Assembly (NCBI GenBank): GCA_025677815.1
Contig: JAIXMP010000046.1
Location: 1-64,000, forward strand
Length of the DNA: 64,000 nucleotides
Direction: 5' to 3'
Source of the DNA: Phascolomyces articulosus
Lineage: Eukaryota > Mucoromycota > Mucoromycetes > Mucorales > Lichtheimiaceae
The notes under the pieces are model-generated. The model ran no database searches. It had not been told where the DNA came from and saw nothing but the letters and a program-made list of their open reading frames with translations. Positions 23,345 to 34,998 of this stretch are shown here, piece by piece. The translations under genes were made by a program, and so were the position numbers. How positions within the stretch are numbered: position 1 is the stretch's first letter; each line of letters starts with the position of its first letter.

Positions 23345-25440
23345 ATCTACTATTCTTTGTTACTAAAAGCAATAACCAACGTAGTTTATGCTACATTATC
23401 TATACTGGTGTTAATGTTGGTATCCATGGTGATAAAAGCAATGTTGCTGCTATCATTGAAAACAAGATACACCGACTTAAATCATCAAGGTTTTCATCGA
23501 TACTTCAAACTGATGATGCACCTACTTTATTATTACTGTCATTCCAAGAATACTATTACGCTATTACTGACAGCAATAGTAACATTATGGAACAAGGGGC
23601 ATTTGCCCGTAACCATCGAGATTCATATCCAAACGAGAGTACAAGCAGTTTGAATTAGCTATTTAGTAGAGCACGGACAACCAAAAACATTCGTCAGTTA
23701 TCTTTTATATTCCCTCCATATCACCATAATAGATTCCAATCAGGAGGCTTTCACCCAACAAACGAGATTTCTACATTTCAATTTCAAGCAAATCAAAACT
23801 AGGTTGACAATATGTGTCAGAATAACATGAATAAAAGTTTACATCTTGTCGGAAGCATATGGCATATTATATTCAGTAATAACTATTATAATGAGATCCG
23901 AAAAAACATTAGCAAATTTGTACGTATATAATTTTTTTTTTCTTACATTTATATTGGCGGGATGCTATAAAAAAATTCACAATTGTCAAATTCAATATTG
24001 GTAGTCGTGCTGGACGGCGAGCTTCAAAATACTCATACAATGTTAATATTGATGATGGTAATGACATGATGGAGAATAAATTAAGAAGACGTATTGGATA
24101 TGATTGTAACCGGCTCAAATTACGTGTTCTTGACGAGTACGGTCCAGCCTATATTCGAGAGCATTGGGCGGATAAAGCAATGCGTTCTTTGGGAGTACCA
24201 TCTACAGATTCTTCTTTTGCGGGGTATAGTTTATGAAAACAGCAATTAATACAGAAAACTATGTATTGCACTTAAAAAAATACCATTTTTGTGAATAGAT
24301 TTTTTACCAATAGTCATCCTATGGGGCTCTTCTTCTTTACAATGATTGAACGTTATAAATCGTCATAGATCCTTACAGTTTTCGGAAATGATGCCTCGAT
24401 TTATAATAGTGGATCCTTTTACAAGGCTCATAAGTTTTCATAATATACTCATTAGACTAATCATTACTCTGCCTTGGAATATTACCCAAACAATTATACT
24501 CCATATACGGATGGTCAAAATGAGACTGTACGATAGCATTCATTGAAAAGTTGGGATTTAAACCATTATTCAAGTTAACCAAACTTATTCACGGTGTTAC
24601 TACCAACGCTGGAAATCACTGGGATAATGTTCTTCATTTTGAAGGATTCATTCGATTGTAAGCTCTGGTTATAATATTTTACTAAATATTGTGCTATATA
24701 ATACCTTTTTGAAATCAAAAAATACAGCATGTTGAAATGATTTAATAGCATATCAAATCCCAATTTTTTTCACTATATCTTTTAAAAAAGCATAGTAAAT
24801 GAATTCTTTGCAAGCTTATCCAATAACCTTATTTTCAACTATGACAGCTATTTCCTACATCAAGAGCCGAACCACAAAACCAGTTCACTACTATATGAAT
24901 GCAGGCCGTTCCTTGGGTAAATTGATAGAAAAGTCCATGGATCTTCAGATCCACAAAATGAATTTTAGATCTTTAATTCTAGAAAGAAAAGGGCACCCTC
25001 AATGTCGCTGATTGTCAAGATATTGAACACGCCAGGATCTAACGATCGAATCAACTAACTTATTCAAGATCTCCGTGCTCAGCTTTTCAATTTTAACATA
25101 TCAGAACCAACTATTGATAATACTGTGGCGCTTATTCAAGAAAATGTCGATTGGGATAAAACAATACTGAACCTAAGAGACGCAAGTACTGTGGGGATCT
25201 AGAAAGGCTGGAAGGTATCTATCGGCGGAGAATGGGTGGGTGCTTTTGCTATTGCACAGAGTGGTATGTCACTCGAACGATCTATCAAACGACATAGAAG
25301 AATGAAGCTGCGAGTAAATCCCTTTAGGATAAAGAATAATAATAATATCTGTTGCACAGCAATTTTTTTTAACCAAGGCATAAATAAAGAGCTTGCGACG
25401 AGAGAAGTTATATCATGTCAATTTTATTAAAACCCCTCAA
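23345..25440 (+). pseudogene. Unrecognised coding remnants, several frames
   Basis: Three stretches look like former exons. First, 23370-23656, frame containing IYTGVNVGIHGDKSNVAA and ITDSNSNIMEQGAFARNH, ended by TAG. Second, 23970-24237, frame containing KKFTIVKFNIGSRAGRRA and LKLRVLDEYGPAYIREHW, ended by TGA. Third, 24340-25440, a chain of short frames broken by about ten stops, for example YYPNNYTPYTDGQNETVR, LTKLIHGVTTNAGNHWDN, VALIQENVDWDKTILNL and GGEWVGAFAIAQSGMSLE. Amino-acid composition is protein-like but I do not recognise a family. The first two could be exons of one gene. All appear dead. Confidence 0.4.
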
Positions 25441-25924
25441 TAGCATGGTGTTTACTTACAACATACTTTTTATATTCGAACAAGTGTTACATAATAATGT
25501 ATCCGTTGTTCTTCAATTGTATTTTCATTGCATATGCAGGCTATGTTTTCCACTAAAAAAAAGATAAGGAGTAGTTAGAGGCATAAAGATCATAAACACT
25601 GAAAATTTTACTCTTTGGCGTTTAGAGACTTTATTCTACGCTTTCTTTCTTCTTGCATCTTATCCGTCTTTTTTCTTTTTCTTTTAACCTTTTTGTTGGA
25701 TCAGTCACAAATCTTTTATATTTTTTCTGTGCAAAATCGATCATAATTAAACAGCAATTGAGTCCCATCTTATAATATTATAATCAGCTATCGTTTTCAA
25801 AAAAAGGTATTTTAATTGGATACTTTTCCTTGCATAAGCAAGGAGAGTTTTCGCGTTTTTCTTTTCTTTCTTTAATCTATTTTGTTTTTATCGATTGACT
25901 TGTGTATATTCGTTTAATAGAGTA

Positions 25925-28863
25925 ATGTCTGTATATAGTCATCGAGCCATGGTTCCACCACAAAACCGCATCATTGAGATGCTCGATGCTATTCGGGTCG
26001 AGTTTGAAACGCTTGCTCAAGAAGCTTATGTATGCAAAACGCAGCGAGATGACTTTGAACATAAAAGTATGTATTAAAGAATGCTTTAAGACTTTCTCTT
26101 CCATCCTTTATTCGCTTCTGTGGTTATTATACTTATAGATGTCAATCTCATTTATATTGTATTTTTAGTGAATACCCAGATTCAAGAAATGAATAGTTTT
26201 CAACAAAGTCTTCATGATTTGGAACGAGCTCAACAAACTATAAAAGACCAGTACGTTTTTGTTTTTTGTTTTGTTTTTTTTTTTTCAAATATAGGATTTT
26301 AAGGAAAAGGATCTACCTGCAGATATCAAAGATGAGACATTTCACAGTGTTGTCTTGGCGATATTAACCAACTGATTAAAATAGGTATGAAGAAGAGATT
26401 GCAAGGCTACGACAACAACTGGATCAAGCACAAGTACGTGGTGGGATTCTGCCACCTCAACAACAAACAATGCAACAACATCGACCGCCACCACCAACGC
26501 AACAGCCACCTTCTACACCCGCTGCACCAAGTCCACATCATCATTCACAGCAACCCGCACCACCCAACATTGGACCAGGATCATCAAATTACTTTGGCGG
26601 TATAATGAATACACAGAAGCAACAACAACAACAACAACATAATGGTAATAATAATAATAGTAGTAGTAATACCAATACAAACCAACCGCCAACACCTTCT
26701 CAAACGTTAGCTGCACCTCATTCACAAATGCATGATTCTCAACATCATCAACAATACCCAGGTTATCCACCATCACAGCAGCAACCACCGCCTTCAAGTT
26801 CATCAAATTATATGAATGGATCACCTAATATGCCCCCACCCCCTCCTCAGCAACAGCCAGGTCCAGGTATGTATGGTGGAAGGATGCCAACATCCCCTGC
26901 ACCGGGACCTTATCCACGACACGAACATGGTAATTTTTTATTAGCCTTCTTGTACATATTATATCATATTATGAAAAAGAATATTCCATATTGATTCGAA
27001 ACACCTTAGGTAACTATGGTTATCCCCCTCGTGCAGGTGCACCTGGCACGCCAACTTCACAACCATCACCTGCGTCACATCATCCACAAATTGGTAGTCC
27101 AGACAAACGAAAGGCACAAACTGGGTTGGGTGTTATGCCAAGTAGTCGATCTTCCAGTAGTATTTCAAAAATGAGTGAAAGAGGTCCACCTCCACCTCCA
27201 CATCCAGGAACACCTGGTGTACCTGGAAGTACGTTTACCGAAATGGATCCAGAGCATGTCCCTCCAAATATGAAGATTGAAGGATCGGATTGGTTTGCGC
27301 TGTAAGTTACTTTTTATTTATTTTGAATGGAGGAAATTCATAAACTGATATTATATCACAAACACGTAAACAATAAACAAACAAACAAATAAGCAATGGT
27401 TAAAGTTTTTCTTTTTTTTACTAAACTGACTCTTATATTCTTTATTAAAATTAGATTTAATCCTAAGGTGCCACGGTATTTGGATGTGCATTTAGTACAC
27501 ACACTTGACCACGCGAGTGTTGTTTGTTGCGTCAAGTTCAGTGCAGATGGTAGATATTTAGCAGCTGGATGTAATCGGAAAACCTTTATTTACGATGTCA
27601 AAACTGCTCAGCAAATTCGGTATGTTTTACCTTCCTTTTTTCCTCTTCTTATCTTTATTTGGATATTCCGAATGATGACAAGCATTAATATTTATAAATA
27701 TCCATCATTTGTATGATTGCAATTATAGTGTATTGGAAGATGACGCAGTACAAAAAGATGGTGATCTTTATATTCGATCCGTATGCTTTAGTCCAGACAG
27801 TAATTTTCTTGCAACAGGAGCTGAAGATAAACAGATCAGAGTATGTTATTTGAAAAAAAAATAAAACAATTAATAGAGAGGAAGGGATGAAAAGAGTAGA
27901 GAGACAATAGGAAAAATGAGTATGTATATTTACAATAGTTTGTTTTTACGAAACATACAGATTTGGGATATTACAAATGGATGTATTCGTAGTCGACTGC
28001 CTGGTCATGAACAAGATATTTACTCTCTTGATTTTAGTCGCGATGGTCGTATTGTTGTTTCTGGTTCTGGGGATCGTACTGTACGAATATGGAGCACAAT
28101 CGAAGATAAATGCCTTCATACGTTGCAGATTACAGATCCTGATCAAAAGGACCCTGGAGTAACAAGTGTAGCAGTCTCGCCCGATGGACGTCTTGTGGCA
28201 GCAGGAAGTTTGGATAAAATGGTCCGTGTATGGGATGCCCACACAGGTCAACCTCTAGAACGTCTTGAAGGACATAAAGATAGTGTCTATTCGGTAGCAT
28301 TTATGCCTGATGGTCGACGATTAGTGAGTGGTAGTTTGGATAAGACATTAAAACTTTGGGAATTGGGAACAAATGAAGGTCGTGGATACGGAGTGGAGCG
28401 AGATCGAAGTAAAGGACCATGTAAAACGACATTTACTGGCCACAAGGTAAACATTACAAAATCCAGCACTGGAGGAGAGAATGGGAAAGGCTTGTTTATA
28501 TTTATGATATGTACTAATATTAGAACAATAATTAGGATTTTGTACTGTCAGTTGCTTGTACACCCGATGGTCGATGGATTGTATCTGGATCCAAAGATCG
28601 TGGAGTCCAGTTTTGGGATCCAACGACGGGTCAAACTCAATTCATGCTACAAGGCCATAAAAACTCAGGTATTGCATTATAATTGATTACAAACTTTTAA
28701 TAATCAAACAAACTGGAAAGGTTATTTATGTCAACAATGATGCTCACCATTACTATATGAAATAGTCATTTCCGTTGCTATCAGTTCAAGTGGTCGCCCG
28801 GTGTTTGCCACAGGTTCTGGAGATAATAGAGCACGTATTTGGAGTTATGACCCTGCTGTATGA
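25925..28863 (+). CDS. TUP1: Tup1-type WD40 transcriptional corepressor
   Basis: Corepressor that, with Ssn6/Cyc8, is recruited by DNA-binding factors and represses many nuclear genes. Nine exons join in frame: 25925-26066, 26169-26250, 26385-26929, 27010-27301, 27455-27619, 27729-27840, 27961-28446, 28536-28668 and 28766-28863, giving 684 aa. The N-terminal helical tetramerisation domain begins [20 protein letters not shown] and continues through [15 protein letters not shown] long Gln/Pro/Ser-rich linker follows (residues about 90-330, CAA repeats at 26620-26640). The C-terminal propeller opens [19 protein letters not shown] and has seven repeats, including [33 protein letters not shown] and [11 protein letters not shown]. 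It ends [14 protein letters not shown]. All splice sites are GT-AG. Confidence 0.95.
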
Positions 28864-29098
28864 TGAATATTTCTTTCTATTTGCATCATATCACAGCAAT
28901 AATCAAAAACAAACAAGCAACAGCCAACTAAAATCGTTTATTATTTCTTCCATTTTTCACCATTTTTCACTTATTGCTTTCGAAAATAGTCACAATAGTA
29001 TATGGAGAGTATTTTTTTTTTTGTGGGAATCACCATCCCTTATTATTTGAAAAAGACTATAGCAAGAGAGTGCTTTAATACCAAATTAACTACTATTT

Positions 29099-29485
29099 TT
29101 ATTGACCTGTATTTGCTTGATTGTTTTTCTGCACTCTTTGTGTTCGCCACTTGATACTATATTTTAATAACACTATCAGCATTACATTTGTAATGCTAAG
29201 TATGCCTCCCAACAAAATATATGTCCAACCAGGACATAGAGCATTTAATACAGGACCCATCAAACCGGTCCCAGCAACCCTAATAGTAAAAATGATTGTG
29301 TAAGTAATCTGAAAAGATAACACAGTCTCTTAAAACGATTACGTATAAATTACCCAAGTGTGCTTCCAACTATATTAATAGAAGCAGCCACAGAGGCACT
29401 TTCATTCGGTAGCAAATCATAATTCAAACATGTCGTACCGCCAAGGACAAGTGCCATATTGAAGGACATTATAAACATACAATAA
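29099..29485 (-). pseudogene. 3' fragment of an MFS (DHA1-type) transporter
   Basis: Two minus-strand exons (29354-29485 and 29099-29279) splice in frame over a 74-nt GT-AG intron. They encode the last part of a 12-TM drug:proton antiporter: SFNMALVLGGTTCLNYDL, a stretch with SASVAASINIVGSTLG, then GTGLMGPVLNALCPGWTY, a final membrane segment and a basic tail (KWRTQR). Upstream (beyond 29485) no other transporter exons are found before the HET-like remnant, so at least two thirds of the gene is missing. The fragment looks recently truncated, because the remaining splice sites and frame are intact. Confidence 0.6.
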
Positions 29486-29508
29486 CATCAGTTGTTACAG
29501 AACCCGCT

Positions 29509-29554
29509 CGCTAAACCGTTACCCAAAAATGTGAGGAACTGTACCGGTTTAGCG
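29509..29554. repeat. Perfect 10-bp inverted repeat (hairpin)
   Basis: CGCTAAACCG (29509-29518) and CGGTTTAGCG (29545-29554) are perfect inverted repeats separated by 26 nt. They lie exactly where the MFS fragment loses its 5' part, so they may mark a rearrangement or insertion end. No function is assigned. Confidence 0.45.
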
Positions 29555-29677
29555 AATACCCGTAAACCTAGCCATTTCCAAAATTCCACGTAAATTCATA
29601 CCGGATAAATTAATCCCCGTAGAGGTTTATTTTAAAGACTTTTTTTTTATGAGTTGTTACGTCACTACAAGCTTCAG

Positions 29678-29880
29678 TTGTTGCATACAACAGTTATAGT
29701 AATACATTAGATGAACGTCAGCATCTGATATGGCATGATGCCATGGAAAATGACAGTGTTGATGAATATATGGCTATAGTTGAACAATATCGTAGAAGAC
29801 GAACAAGAGATCGTACTTGGGCTGATGATCACTCATGTGCAGTAGCTGTAAAATGCATGGTTTTTCCGATTATATCGTAA
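29678..29880 (+). pseudogene. Unrecognised short coding remnant
   Basis: The plus-strand frame from about 29692 reads LDERQHLIWHDAMENDSVDEYMA, then a basic stretch YRRRRTRDRT and WADDHSCAVAVKCM, before a stop near 29880. Composition is protein-like and has no low complexity. There is no start codon in context, and the flanks are non-coding. Family not recognised. Confidence 0.3.
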
Positions 29881-29970
29881 TTTTGGAATGAGGTCGTTAT
29901 ATCACTTGTACAGTGTTCACCATTAAAACTGGTCCATGATAGCAAAAACTTGTACTTTTCGATTGTTCAT

Positions 29971-30822
29971 TCATAAAAACGCTTCTTTCCAAAAAAACAA
30001 AATGCTGATGTCTTTTTTTGCAAAAAGACCATAAAATTGAATCAAGTCTTCTAATTTTTGATCGTAATCAAAGTAGATCCTGTCAATGAATTCTGGAAAA
30101 AGTTGAATGGGAGCAAAAACACGGTCGTGATCTTTTGTGCTTGTTCGCTGATGTGCATGGTAGAGAATTTTAGTGACACTTAGTTGCGATGATGCCTGGG
30201 TTAAATGGTTTATTGAACCATTTTTCAAATCTTCTCCCCATAAATGAATATCTCTACCGACAAATATTAATCTTTTTGATTTCCTTGCTTCTTCTAAAGT
30301 TCGTAAAACGTTTGAAACATTGATGTTTTCTTGCACCTATATAGTGTTTACAAGAGAAATCACGTACAAGTGCAATGGTACAATAAGCATTTTCGATTAT
30401 ATGATACATATTGCATATTTCATGTCGTTTTTCTTCTCTATTATCTTGATTGATGCATAATTGATTGTACCATATATGTTTGATGTTGAATTGTTGACCT
30501 ATATGCTGTATTCATAATTACCACCTGGTCTAATAATCTTGTGTTTTCCTTTATCAAAACGTACATATTTTCTGCGAAAAGGTTTATAAAATATTGATCT
30601 AGATTGATTCCATGAATATGATAATGCGTAGGATCCTCCGTTCGCTTGAGATCCATGGACCACTTTTATGTCAGAGATAGGAACAAGTTTGATAGGCATA
30701 AAATCTGGTTTGGGCAAATCGTTGGGAACTTTTTTAGGTGGTTGGGAATGTTTGATATATCCTATTGCTTCTGGATCAACAAGAGCATGTGCATATTGTA
30801 CTGTCTCGTAGGTAATATACAT
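29971..30822 (-). pseudogene. HET-like domain gene, broken
   Basis: Minus-strand remnant resembling the heterokaryon-incompatibility (HET) domain family. The first frame (30822-30499) starts at an ATG and includes a SYALSYSWNQS segment like the HET opening 'Y.ALSY.WG'. After a stop/frame change at about 30500, another frame gives IWYNQLCINQDN, the counterpart of the diagnostic W-x-D-x-x-CINQ motif, followed by REEKRHEICNMYHIIENAYC and IALV. A further frame change leads to a 121-codon tail (30336-29971) with RLIFVGRDIHLWGEDL. The conserved Asp of the motif is Asn here. At least two frame breaks make it non-functional. In ascomycetes such proteins trigger cell death on non-self recognition; the role in this group is not established. 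Confidence 0.6.
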
Positions 30823-30829
30823 TATTTTC

Positions 30830-31640
30830 TATGATTACACTCGTAAATAAGTTTGACAAGTTAGTTTCAATTTAATCGTAGATAATAGAAATGAAAAAGA
30901 GAGGTATTTACTCACAGATAAAAAAGAAACGAATGGTACTATTGGAAAAGTTGCAAGAGAGTATAATGGTGATGGATTTTAGTGATAGTAAATACGCGTT
31001 CTTTTAAATGAAGGGCAGTGATGGAAATGGTTAATAGTGTTTTAACCAAAGAAGAGAAGAAAAACAAAGAATCTACGTAAGGCTTATAAATATATCATTT
31101 TCTCACTAAACTAGAGTGACAAAGTTACGAGTAGCTCCGCCAAAACTTGAAAGAGTACTCGATAAATAAAAAATATTGAGCGATATTTGTTTATATGTAG
31201 ACGATTGAGTAAAGAAAAGAGTATTTACTGTTCTTTACTTTTTTTTTTCGTCAAATCGACTTTGATAAGGAATTTTTTTAATCATGCTGTTGAATGTTTG
31301 ACTCACTGCTGCTGAACTACCAGGGAGCAATATAACAAGAATAAGCAGTAAGATAGCCAGAATAAACGAAAGGAAAAGCACAGGTTTATTTTACCTACAC
31401 GTCTTTGTGCAAACAATAATATTCTAAGCCCAAACTTTAAAACCGCCCAAAAGAGAACATAGTCACTCTCATACTGTCGTTTCTGTTTTTGCGTCGTCTG
31501 GCGGCGACCCCAAGCCAGGAGCAGGAATACTTCTTTACAACCAACAAATACAAAAGGACAAGAACGGTGATTCACCAAGGCAAAAGCTGAAGATTTATTT
31601 TTACAAAAACATGGCTTTTATATAAGGCTATATAATACTA
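30830..31640. other. Intergenic, no gene seen
   Basis: AT-rich region between the HET-like remnant and the sulfotransferase fragment. A 91-codon minus-strand frame (31303-31578) has no recognisable family. Confidence 0.5.
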
Positions 31641-31674
31641 AAATATACTACGACACTATGTCATGTTTATGGTA

Positions 31675-32075
31675 GTCCGAAGGATCGTATGACTTGTCGA
31701 ATTCTTCTTGATGGTGCGCTAGAAAATCCAGAATTATTTAAAGTTGAAAATGCAAAGAAACAAAAGTCTATCCAGCACGTTGAATGGGTCAAGAAAAATG
31801 TACCAAAAGAACGATTATTGGTTTTAGAACTTGGTATGGGGTGGTCACAGCTTTGTCAATTTTTGAACATGTCGGTACGTGAAAAAGTTTATCCTCATGC
31901 AAACACCACATCTGATATGCAGGCAATGATGGAAAAAAACTCAAAACACGCCAAAGCAACCTGGAAAAAATGAGGTTCAAGCAGAAAAACCAATCACTGC
32001 TGTTGTAGCTAATAATGATAAAAACAGCCACAAAAGCACCACTGCTATCTCCAGCAGTACATGAAACACATAAAA
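31675..32075 (+). pseudogene. Sulfotransferase (Sulfotransfer_4-like) C-terminal fragment
   Basis: The plus-strand frame 31689-31973 matches the C-terminal third of the Sulfotransfer_4 family of P-loop enzymes: a segment with RILLDGALENPEL, then KSIQHVEWVKKNVPKERLLV with LELGMGWSQLCQFLNMSV and VYPHANTTSDMQAMM. The N-terminal P-loop and the RDPxSWY region are absent upstream. The stop after ATWKK is followed in another frame by EVQAEKPITAVVANN, which looks like the original continuation, so there is also a frameshift near 31965. A second remnant of the same family is at 37830-38450. Confidence 0.6.
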
Positions 32076-32666
32076 TAGTCATAACTATTAGAAAACTAAA
32101 ATAAAGGAACTCTACCTGAGTAGTTTATTTCGCGGAAAGATGATAACATGTAATAATGATTGCTCCCATTTTACGCCAAGATACATCCCGTGGAAATAGC
32201 GTAAAGAAGAAATGAAAAGAGTGTGCATGTCTATGTATGTGTGTACTAGCATTGCATGAAAAGTGCATAATTATAAGTGTAAGCAATGAAGTGTAGAAGT
32301 TCATTTTTAGCGAACACCTATTTGTATATAATATGCACATAATTTTTTTATTCCCTAATTCAATGAGTATTTCTCTTTTTAACCCTTCCAAAGCTACGGA
32401 CATCACCGATTAATTAATTATAATAGGTTAGCAAGGAACAGTTTATGGAATGATACATATGGTGCTTCTTCTTTTATAATGTTATTATCACGGTATTAAG
32501 GAATACGGCATATTTATTACTTTATATATATGTATATAATGTCTGTATTATGCATTGAAAAATCACTTGTACATTTTCTATAATACTTTCTTTTTTTTCC
32601 TCCCACTTTTTTCCTTCTTTTCTTTGTGTTTTGACAAGTGAATGTTGTTTTTTTTTTCTTGAAATC
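32076..32666. other. Intergenic; upstream region of the P450 gene
   Basis: AT-rich. No gene seen. A T-rich/CT-rich tract at 32590-32665 directly precedes the P450 start codon. Confidence 0.5.
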
Positions 32667-34998
32667 ATGTTTTTCAACACAGATAAAGCTACCCTTCCAA
32701 TAATATATGGCCAAACAGATATACAAATAGCCTTGATTACTATGGCAACAAGTTTTGCGTTATATGGTTTATATGTTACTATGGGATCATGCAATAATAC
32801 AACCCTTGATAATAAAAACCTGTCTCTTAAGGAAGTTCCTTCTCCAGGTGGAGCTTTACCATATTTTGGTAAGTTGTTTATATTATATTGCTAATAAAGT
32901 TCAATAACACTAACAATATTTTTACAAAATATCAAGGTCATTTATTTAAAATTCCAAGTAGTTTACCTGCTCTCAAATTTGATGAATGGCATAGGCAATA
33001 TGGTAATACATATTCATATACCTAATAGTAAAAAAAATGGCACATTGTTATATTTTTCTCATCATCTTCATTAATAATATAGGCCCACTTATACGAGTAA
33101 AAATGGGCGTGGAACAATGGATCGTCATTGGAGAACGACGGATAGCCAATGACATTCTTAAAGCCAAAGGTGCTGTAACATCGGGTCGCCCATATCATCT
33201 TTTCTTATCACAATATCATACCCTTCAACAAAGGTGTGTATCTCTGTTTCATATCAATATCGTAGTAATAATTGGTTTCTATACTCATTTACAAGAAAAA
33301 ATATATAGGGGTCCAGTGTTTACACAGCCAGATAAGCGTTGGAAAAAAAATAGAACTGCGGGTGGGTAGTAATAATTTTATAACAAAAATAAAAATACAA
33401 AGAAATGAATTGATAATAACCGATACTAATATCATAATAGCGCAGACAATACTTGGAACCAAGGGAGTGGATCAAAACATGTATATAATTGAATCAGAAG
33501 CTGCACGGATTACAAAAATGTTGCTAGAAGGGTCTGCCAATAATGGTAACATCAACATTACCAAATATATGCAACTTGCACCTCTTAATGTGATTTTGCG
33601 AACTTGCTTTGGTAAATCTGTCACTTCTATTGATGATCCGTTGTTTTTAGCCATAGTAGAAACAATTGATGCAACAGTCAAATGGGGTGCTCCAAGACAA
33701 GACATGGGTAGTTTTTTACCAGCTTTTTCTAAGATTTTCGAACTTTTTATGGGAACTGAGGAGCATATGCAGCATTATACTTATGAGGTACGAAATCCGC
33801 TCTTCCGTCGTTTAATCCAAGAAGCGGTGAAAAATGATACACCGTGTTTTGCAAAAGTTATGCACAGGCTCAAAGAAGAGGACGAGTTTGAAGAGGATGA
33901 TATTATAGTATTCATGTGTATGCATTGCATATACTTTTTTGTTCATTTTATGAATTCATATATATATTCACACGGCTAATAATATGTTTCATTCTATATT
34001 TTTAATTAGCTGATATGGTTAACGCTGGTACCGATCCGACAGCGGTAACATTAATGTGGGCGTTTGTAATTCTTTCTCACTATCCAAACGTGCAGAAAAA
34101 GATCTGTGATGAAGTGGATGAATTTATTACCATGCATAATCGTCTTCCACATTACAGTGAACGAGAAAATTTTCCTTATTTAATTTCAGTTCAAAAGGAA
34201 TGTATGCGTTACCGATCTGCTAAACATTTGGCAATACCACAAAAGGCCACACAAGATTGTAAGTTATAGTCACACATGTAGAAGTTGTACATACTATTGT
34301 CAAAAAAGGGTGTGTGCTTTATTTTGTTACATATACATAAATATTCGTTCTATTGAAATGTTTTATTTCTTGTAGTTGAATATCAAGGATATATTATATC
34401 AGAAGGCGCAGTGATTCTACCAAACACCTACACCTTATGCGGTAGTACAGAATTTTATGATAGTCCGGAGGAATTTATACCAGAAAGATATATAAATGAC
34501 TTATCATCATTTTCTGAATCTGTCAATGCTAGTATTGATGTACGAGATCAGTATACTTTTGGGTGGGGAAGGTAGGAAAAAACGTTTTTTTTGTTTTATA
34601 CATGTTTAGTCCTTCGATGCAACTTCTCATGATATGTACTTTTCGTTACTTTTTTTTTCTGTTTACTTTTTATAGGAGAATGTGTCCAGGAGTACATCTT
34701 GTAAGTTGCGCTCATTTGTTATAATTACCCTATAACAATATATTCAAAAAGCATAAAGCTCTCGCTTTTGTTGACTAAGTATTAATTGTTTAATATCAAC
34801 TGTTTCTTATAATAGGTGGATGTAGAGTTCTTTAACATTTGGGTCCATATATTTGCCGCTTCTATTATTGAACCAAAATTGGATAAAGATGGAAAGTTCA
34901 AATATGTGGATTTAAATCGGTGTAATGATTTGGGAATTCTTGTTGCTCCCGAGAACCCATACCTTCGGTTTGTTAAACGCCCTGATTGCCTTATTTGA
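32667..34998 (+). CDS. Cytochrome P450 monooxygenase (copy A)
   Basis: Heme-thiolate monooxygenase, probably anchored in the ER membrane. Nine exons join in frame: 32667-32868, 32937-33002, 33083-33233, 33309-33361, 33441-33917, 34010-34258, 34376-34571, 34676-34700 and 34816-34998, giving 533 aa. An N-terminal hydrophobic segment (residues about 18-38) is followed by the Pro-rich hinge VPSPGGALPYFG. The I-helix is NAGTDPTAVT, the K-helix E-x-x-R lies in QKECMRYR, the PERF-like motif is PERY, and the heme loop is FGWGRRMCPG with the axial Cys. Everything needed for activity is present. The exon pattern is like that of the P450 at 56175-58565, so they are distant paralogues on opposite strands. 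Substrate unknown. Confidence 0.93.
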
